From JAVWIF01 sp036639635 (GTDB lineage Bacteria; Bacillota_I; Bacilli_A; Erysipelotrichales; Erysipelotrichaceae): DNA of 36,259 nt. Made by a program: the position numbers and the translations under genes. Shown piece by piece: positions 32,454 to 36,259 of this stretch. The notes beneath the pieces were generated by a model. The model was not told the origin of the DNA, did not search any database, and saw only the letters and a list, made by a program, of their open reading frames with translations. Where the stretch lies: contig JAVWIF010000017.1 of NCBI GenBank assembly GCA_036639635.1, positions 1-36,259 of the forward strand, read 5' to 3'. Position 1 is the stretch's first letter, and each line of letters opens with the position of its first letter.

Positions 32454-33202
32454 CTTTCTTCCTCCATCATGTCATAATAAAAATCAATGGAATTAGTTAG
32501 CGCTAAAGCAGCTGTTTCTGCTCGTAATATACGTGCTCCTAACGATACGCTTAGAAAACCTTTGCCTTGTAAATAGGCGACTTCTTCTTTTGAAAAGCCT
32601 CCTTCACACCCCACCACAATACTTACACTAGTAATATTGCGATGTGCACAAAGAACACGACTAAGGCTTTCACTTAACGTATCAGCATCTTCATAAGCAA
32701 TGATATTTAATTCACTACGATACGTAATGAGTTCTTCAAACGAAACTGGTTCTTTTAAATCTACTAAGGTCGAACGTTTACATTGTTCACTTGCTTCTTG
32801 TAATATCTTATTCCATCGTATCATTTTTTTATCTATTTTTTCTTCTTTATTCTTCACAACACTACGACTACTCACAAATGGTACAATTTGACTAACACCT
32901 AACTCTGCACTCTTTTGTAAGAGATAGTCCCATTTTTCGCCTTTGATCATCCCTTGTAGTAAGGTTATTTTAACACGTGTTTTTGTGTTATCAACAATCT
33001 CTTCAAGAACTTGTGCAAAGACCTTTTTACCGCCATCTTCATATCCTATACTAGCATAAAAAAGCTGACCAATAAGATTTGCTAATCGAATGCGTGTTCC
33101 TTCCTTCATTCTCATAACATGTGCTACGTGGTGCGCTTGTTCTTTATTCAATTCTATTTTTGCATTTTTTTCAAAGTTTGTATTTATAAAATATTGTTGC
33201 AT
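32450..33202 (-). CDS. rsmE: 16S rRNA m3U1498 methyltransferase RsmE
   Basis: SPOUT-class methyltransferase acting on U1498 of 16S rRNA. The N-terminal PUA-like domain begins QQYFINTN and contains HHVAHVMRMK. The C-terminal knot has VGCEGGFSKEEV and LGARILRAETA, the SAM-binding family motifs. The length of 250 aa is typical. I choose the ATG at 33202, preceded by GAGGTGA; a TTG sits one codon upstream. It is the first gene of its operon. Confidence 0.95.
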   Translation of the reverse strand: MQQYFINTNFEKNAKIELNKEQAHHVAHVMRMKEGTRIRLANLIGQLFYASIGYEDGGKKVFAQVLEEIVDNTKTRVKITLLQGMIKGEKWDYLLQKSAELGVSQIVPFVSSRSVVKNKEEKIDKKMIRWNKILQEASEQCKRSTLVDLKEPVSFEELITYRSELNIIAYEDADTLSESLSRVLCAHRNITSVSIVVGCEGGFSKEEVAYLQGKGFLSVSLGARILRAETAALALTNSIDFYYDMMEEER

Positions 33203-33217
33203 CAAATCACCTCATTA

Positions 33218-33246
33218 ATAATACTGCATTTTGTTTGTTTCTTCAA
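33218..33246 (-). promoter_or_regulatory. Promoter of the rsmE operon
   Basis: TTGAAG (33241-33246) and TATTAT (33218-33223) with 17-bp spacing on the minus strand. The -35 begins just after the U-run of the rluB terminator. Confidence 0.68.
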
Positions 33247-33247
33247 T

Positions 33248-33273
33248 AGAAAAAAGCAGTGCATTCACTGCTT
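33248..33273 (-). terminator. Terminator of the dacF-spmA-spmB-rluB unit
   Basis: On the minus strand AAGCAGTG pairs perfectly with CACTGCTT around a four-base loop, followed by Ts. It overlaps the rluB stop codon. Confidence 0.92.
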
Positions 33274-34006
33274 AGCGTTTCATTTCACCTTTTTCAGCTA
33301 AACTTTTTAATTGTTTTATTTCAAAAGGTTTTAATATACGATACTCTCCTTGACGTAAATCATTACATTTTAAGAAGGCTAATTCTTTACGATGTAGTCT
33401 TTTTACTTCATAGCCGAGCGCTTCCATCATTCTTTTAATTTGACGATTACGTCCTTCCATAATCGTTAAATCAAAACTACATTGATTCTTCGCAATATCT
33501 TTCTCAGTCATCTTATACTTTGCTGGCAAAGTTTTTGCCCCATCGTCTAAGATAATTCCTTTTTTTATCTTTTGCATATCTTCATTTGTTAAAATTCCAT
33601 TAATTGTAAGGTTATAGACCTTTGGTATATGATAACGAGGATGAATAATAGAATTTGCAAATTCACCATCATTCGTTAAAACAAGAACACCACTTGTATC
33701 ATAATCTAGTCTTCCAACACTAAAAATTCGTTCTTTACAATCAATTAAATCAATTACTGTTTGACGATCAAATTGATCATCATTCGTACACATTACTTTT
33801 TTAGGCTTGTTCATTAAAAAATATACTTTATTTTCTTTTTCTATGGGATTTCCATCTACTGTGATAAAATCGCCTTTTTTAACTTTATATCCAAGTTCGC
33901 TAATGACTACGTCATTCACACAAACTCTACCTTCACTAATCATTACTTCTGCTTTTCTTCTAGAAGTAACACCAGATGCAGCTATAACTTTTTGTAATCG
34001 TTCCAT
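33272..34006 (-). CDS. rluB: 23S rRNA pseudouridine synthase RluB family
   Basis: RsuA-type pseudouridine synthase. The N-terminal S4 domain runs over about 1-60 (MERLQKVIAASGVTSRRKAE). The catalytic motif GRLDYDTSGVLVLTNDGEF carries the active Asp, and MEGRNRQIKRM is also present. The length of 244 aa is typical. It follows spmB, as in Bacillus (spmA-spmB-rluB), after a gap of 68 bases in which I see no terminator. Confidence 0.93.
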   Translation of the reverse strand: MERLQKVIAASGVTSRRKAEVMISEGRVCVNDVVISELGYKVKKGDFITVDGNPIEKENKVYFLMNKPKKVMCTNDDQFDRQTVIDLIDCKERIFSVGRLDYDTSGVLVLTNDGEFANSIIHPRYHIPKVYNLTINGILTNEDMQKIKKGIILDDGAKTLPAKYKMTEKDIAKNQCSFDLTIMEGRNRQIKRMMEALGYEVKRLHRKELAFLKCNDLRQGEYRILKPFEIKQLKSLAEKGEMKR

Positions 34007-34074
34007 TTATACACACCTCTTCATATGTATTTTACATGAAACGCTCCTGTTTTGAAAGAAGATTATCATTTATT

Positions 34075-34587
34075 TTAACTAAAAAATAAAAGGGATAATA
34101 AAATTGCCATCGAAATACCTGCTACATCGGCCAATAAACCGATACTTAAAGCGTTTTTGATCTTTTTAACCCCCACACTTGAAAAGTATAAGGTAATTAC
34201 GTAAACTGTCGTATCTGTAGACCCTTGAATCATACTGGCCATGTGTCCTGCTAGTGAATCCACCCCGGATACTTTAAATATATCAACAAGTAACGCAAGA
34301 GAAGCATTTCCTGAAATTGGTCGAAAAAATACCATTGGCCAAACAGAAGCTGGTATTCCTTTTATATAATGCGTAATACTATCGCATAATATTTGCATAA
34401 GCCCACTCTCACGTAACATAGATATGGCAAACATCATCCCCAATAATGCTGGGAAAACATCGCCAAACAAATGTATGCCATCTTTAATACCTTCCATAAA
34501 TGCATCATAAGCACATACTCTTTTCACCAATGCATAGCCTACTATCGCAAGTACGATCAAAGGTAGTATATAATCCGTACTATTCAC
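34075..34587 (-). CDS. spmB: Spore maturation protein SpmB
   Basis: Membrane protein required, with SpmA, for full spore-core dehydration in Bacillus; nucleoside-recognition (Gate) fold. It shows FPALLGMMFAISMLRESG, FRPISGNASLALL and GSTDTTVYVITLYF, the SpmB pattern, with about five helices. The frame is open to 34620, but a GTG at 34587 (VNSTDYILP) with GGTGG seven bases upstream gives the family N-terminus and an eight-base overlap with spmA. It is then 170 aa. Confidence 0.92.
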   Translation of the reverse strand: MNSTDYILPLIVLAIVGYALVKRVCAYDAFMEGIKDGIHLFGDVFPALLGMMFAISMLRESGLMQILCDSITHYIKGIPASVWPMVFFRPISGNASLALLVDIFKVSGVDSLAGHMASMIQGSTDTTVYVITLYFSSVGVKKIKNALSIGLLADVAGISMAILLSLLFFS

Positions 34588-35152
34588 GATAATTCCACCA
34601 CCGATCAATGAATAAACCAACTACAGAAGCAAAACAAGTAGAAACAATCGCATATGGCATAAAACGTGTTACTTCTAACGAATGAAAACTAGCACGTAAT
34701 GCAATAAGTGTTGTTGACAATAGCGTCACCCCAGCTGTGTTCAAAACAAGAAACGTAATCATTGAGCGAGTAGCTACACTTTTATCTTTGTTATGTTTTT
34801 GTAATCCTTGCATCGCTTTTAAGCCAGCCGGTGTGGCAGCAGAGCCTAGTCCCACCATATTCACGACAATGTTACTAGCAATATAACCTAATGTTTCGTT
34901 ATCTTCTTGAATATCGGGAAACAACTTCTTTAAAAGAGGATGAAATAGTTTTTCAATACTCTTTAATATTCCTGCTTCTTTTGCAATATATAAAATCCCA
35001 TTCCAAAAACAAGTAATACATAATAAAGGTAACACAAAATCAAATGTCTCTTTAGAGACATTCATAAACACTTCGTTAATTACTTCCACATGCCCACTAA
35101 GTAAACAATATACAATAGATATAAATAGTACTGCTAGCCAAATCATATTCAT
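34580..35152 (-). CDS. spmA: Spore maturation protein SpmA
   Basis: Partner of SpmB in spore-core dehydration; Gate-domain membrane protein. It shows FDFVLPLLCITCFWNGIL, NIVVNMVGLGSAATPAGLKAM and TFLVLNTAGVTLLSTT, the SpmA signatures. I choose the ATG at 35152, which has GAGG eight bases upstream and overlaps the dacF stop by four bases (ATGA); an in-frame start seven codons further up would lie inside dacF. The protein is 190 aa. Confidence 0.93.
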   Translation of the reverse strand: MNMIWLAVLFISIVYCLLSGHVEVINEVFMNVSKETFDFVLPLLCITCFWNGILYIAKEAGILKSIEKLFHPLLKKLFPDIQEDNETLGYIASNIVVNMVGLGSAATPAGLKAMQGLQKHNKDKSVATRSMITFLVLNTAGVTLLSTTLIALRASFHSLEVTRFMPYAIVSTCFASVVGLFIDRWWNYRE

Positions 35153-36141
35153 AGAAATAACCTCGCTAGCCAACCTTGCTTGTTTTTCTTTGCTAGAAAT
35201 GAATAGACTTGTAATTCATGATTTTTTTGTACTTCTACTATATATTCGTTTTTTTCAAAATGTGAACACACTTGTAACGTATCACTTCCATCTTTTTTCA
35301 ATGTTACTTGTATGGGTCGATTAACATTAACACTTTTTTTATTAATGCTATATGTCCCTGGCTTTAATACATCCACAACATGAACATTTTGAAACACTTC
35401 ACGATGTTTTTGTTCATGAAAAGCAAAATCATTTTCTTGTTGCAGTGTTACTACAATACTTTCTACATTATCATTTTTTGCCACGCTAACAAGTGTCCTC
35501 CCAGCTTTTTTTGTATAACCAGTCTTTCCACCAATCACAAAAGGATTCTCATCTAATAGCTTATTCTTATTCACCCAATGATAGTTCCAAGTACTTGTAT
35601 AAGACTTTGTCGCTACGATTTTACGAAAGGTAGCATTCTTCATCGCATAGGACATTAATATAGCCATATCTTGTGCTGTTGAAACATTCCCTGCATCACT
35701 TTCATCTAGTCCACTAGGATTAGAAAATAGAGTATTACGCATCCCTATTTCACTTGCTTTGTCATTCATCATCTTCACAAAACCTTGTTGACTTTTACCA
35801 ATATGATTGGCAATTTCGTTTGCTGCATCATTTCCACTACGTAACATTAAACCATATAACAAATCTTTCAGAGTTACATCTTGTCCCACTTTTAGATACA
35901 CACTAGATCCTTGTGCCTTTCGTATTTCATCACTGCACTTCCAACTATCTTGTAAATCCCCTTCTTCAATAGCTATGATAGCACTCATAATCTTCGAAAT
36001 ACTAGCGACACTTTGTTGCTTATCTTTATTCTTAGCTTCTAAAATGGTATTATCACTATCACTCATCACAACGTATGATTCACCATGAATCAAACTAGTT
36101 TCTAATAGCAAACATAACAAAATACAACCAATCTTTTTCAC
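35149..36141 (-). CDS. dacF: D-alanyl-D-alanine carboxypeptidase, DacF/DacB type
   Basis: Low-molecular-mass penicillin-binding protein that trims cell-wall or spore-cortex peptides. The SxxK motif is SISK, SxN is SGN in MLRSGNDAANE, and KTG is GGKTGYT. A signal peptide precedes it. The usual C-terminal beta domain is followed by a short basic/hydrophobic end (GWLARLFL), a likely membrane anchor. ATG codons at 36150 or 36147 would overlap the AGGTG site; a GTG at 36141 (MKKIGCILL) is six bases from it and I favour that. It is coupled to spmA-spmB, supporting a sporulation role. DacF and DacB cannot be separated by eye. Confidence 0.92.
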   Translation of the reverse strand: MKKIGCILLCLLLETSLIHGESYVVMSDSDNTILEAKNKDKQQSVASISKIMSAIIAIEEGDLQDSWKCSDEIRKAQGSSVYLKVGQDVTLKDLLYGLMLRSGNDAANEIANHIGKSQQGFVKMMNDKASEIGMRNTLFSNPSGLDESDAGNVSTAQDMAILMSYAMKNATFRKIVATKSYTSTWNYHWVNKNKLLDENPFVIGGKTGYTKKAGRTLVSVAKNDNVESIVVTLQQENDFAFHEQKHREVFQNVHVVDVLKPGTYSINKKSVNVNRPIQVTLKKDGSDTLQVCSHFEKNEYIVEVQKNHELQVYSFLAKKNKQGWLARLFL

Positions 36142-36176
36142 AAGCATCACCTAAGAAACAGTATATTCTATCCTAT

Positions 36177-36213
36177 TAATAAAAAGAACCACTACATATG
36201 ATACTGTAGTGGT
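36177..36213 (-). terminator. Terminator upstream of dacF, ending the gene at the window edge
   Basis: On the minus strand ACCACTACA pairs perfectly with TGTAGTGGT around an eight-base loop, followed by a T-rich run. It comes about 10 bases after the stop codon of the partial gene at the window edge. Confidence 0.93.
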
Positions 36214-36222
36214 CATTACTTT

Positions 36223-36258
36223 TTACTTCTTATCTTTTTTTACTTTATATCCAATCCC
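36223..36258 (-). CDS. Last 11 codons of an unidentified gene
   Basis: A minus-strand frame enters from beyond the window, reads GIGYKVKKDKK and stops with TAA at 36223, just before a strong terminator. The GIGYK text recalls the end of OmpR-type response regulators (RGxGY), but too little is present to name it. Confidence 0.5.
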   Translation of the reverse strand, partial: GIGYKVKKDKK

Positions 36259-36259
36259 T

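Noticed and set aside
1..36259. CRISPR arrays, insertion sequences, rRNA genes
   Set aside because: No spaced repeat series, no transposase or integrase frame and no rRNA sequence was seen on either strand.

Overview
The window is low-GC chromosomal DNA of a Gram-positive (Firmicutes) bacterium. Sporulation-type genes (yqfC, yqfD, spmA, spmB, dacF-like) occur beside the glyS-dnaG-rpoD-trmK and ybeY-dgkA-cdd-era-recO blocks. The single-chain glycyl-tRNA synthetase, the T-box leader and the gene order fit an Erysipelotrichia-like gut Firmicute; that taxon is an inference. Nearly every gene is on the minus strand; the exceptions are ispH, a small protein of unknown function and a tRNA.

Region by region, in plus coordinates: (1) 1-8340 holds nfo (cut by the window edge), cshB, the inverted ispH, then the macromolecular-synthesis operon glyS-dnaG-rpoD-trmK with its own promoter and a leader hairpin. 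(2) 8324-11230 is ybeY-dgkA-cdd-era-recO, tightly overlapped. (3) 11266-15970 is the phosphate operon pstS-pstC-pstA-pstB-phoU behind four PhoP-type boxes with an exact 11-bp period. Its PstS reads as a circular permutation of the usual fold, and its PstA has an extra extracellular domain of about 125 residues. (4) 15995-21832 is an accessory patch: a 97-residue protein of unknown function divergent from pstS, a tRNA-Glu(CUC), remnants of an AbiL/RloA-RloB-like abortive-infection pair, a 100-N assembly gap whose flanks are an exact 55-bp duplication, a 65-bp copy of the phoR 3' end, and a RAT-controlled operon of antiterminator, beta-glucoside-type PTS permease and YieK-like sugar-phosphate isomerase/deaminase. 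(5) 21833-25809 is yqfC-yqfD-phoH-phoP-phoR, apparently one transcription unit. (6) 25986-28530 is a fused binding-protein/permease plus ATPase amino-acid transporter under a T-box whose specifier reads CGC (Arg). (7) 28582-33246 has rpsU and rsmE-(unknown)-mtaB-murE. (8) 33248-36259 has dacF-spmA-spmB-rluB and the last 11 codons of another gene.

The Pho genes work together: PhoR/PhoP sense phosphate limitation, PhoP should bind the boxes before pstS, and PstSCAB imports phosphate while PhoU links transport to PhoR. The Pho block lies between phoH and ybeY, neighbours in many Firmicutes, and the gene usually found there (yqfF) is absent. The PTS module lies between two copies of the phoR 3' end; the copy remote from phoR keeps a strong terminator, so the module appears to have been inserted at the end of phoR. 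All family names come from reading the sequence and memory of the families; no searches were run.
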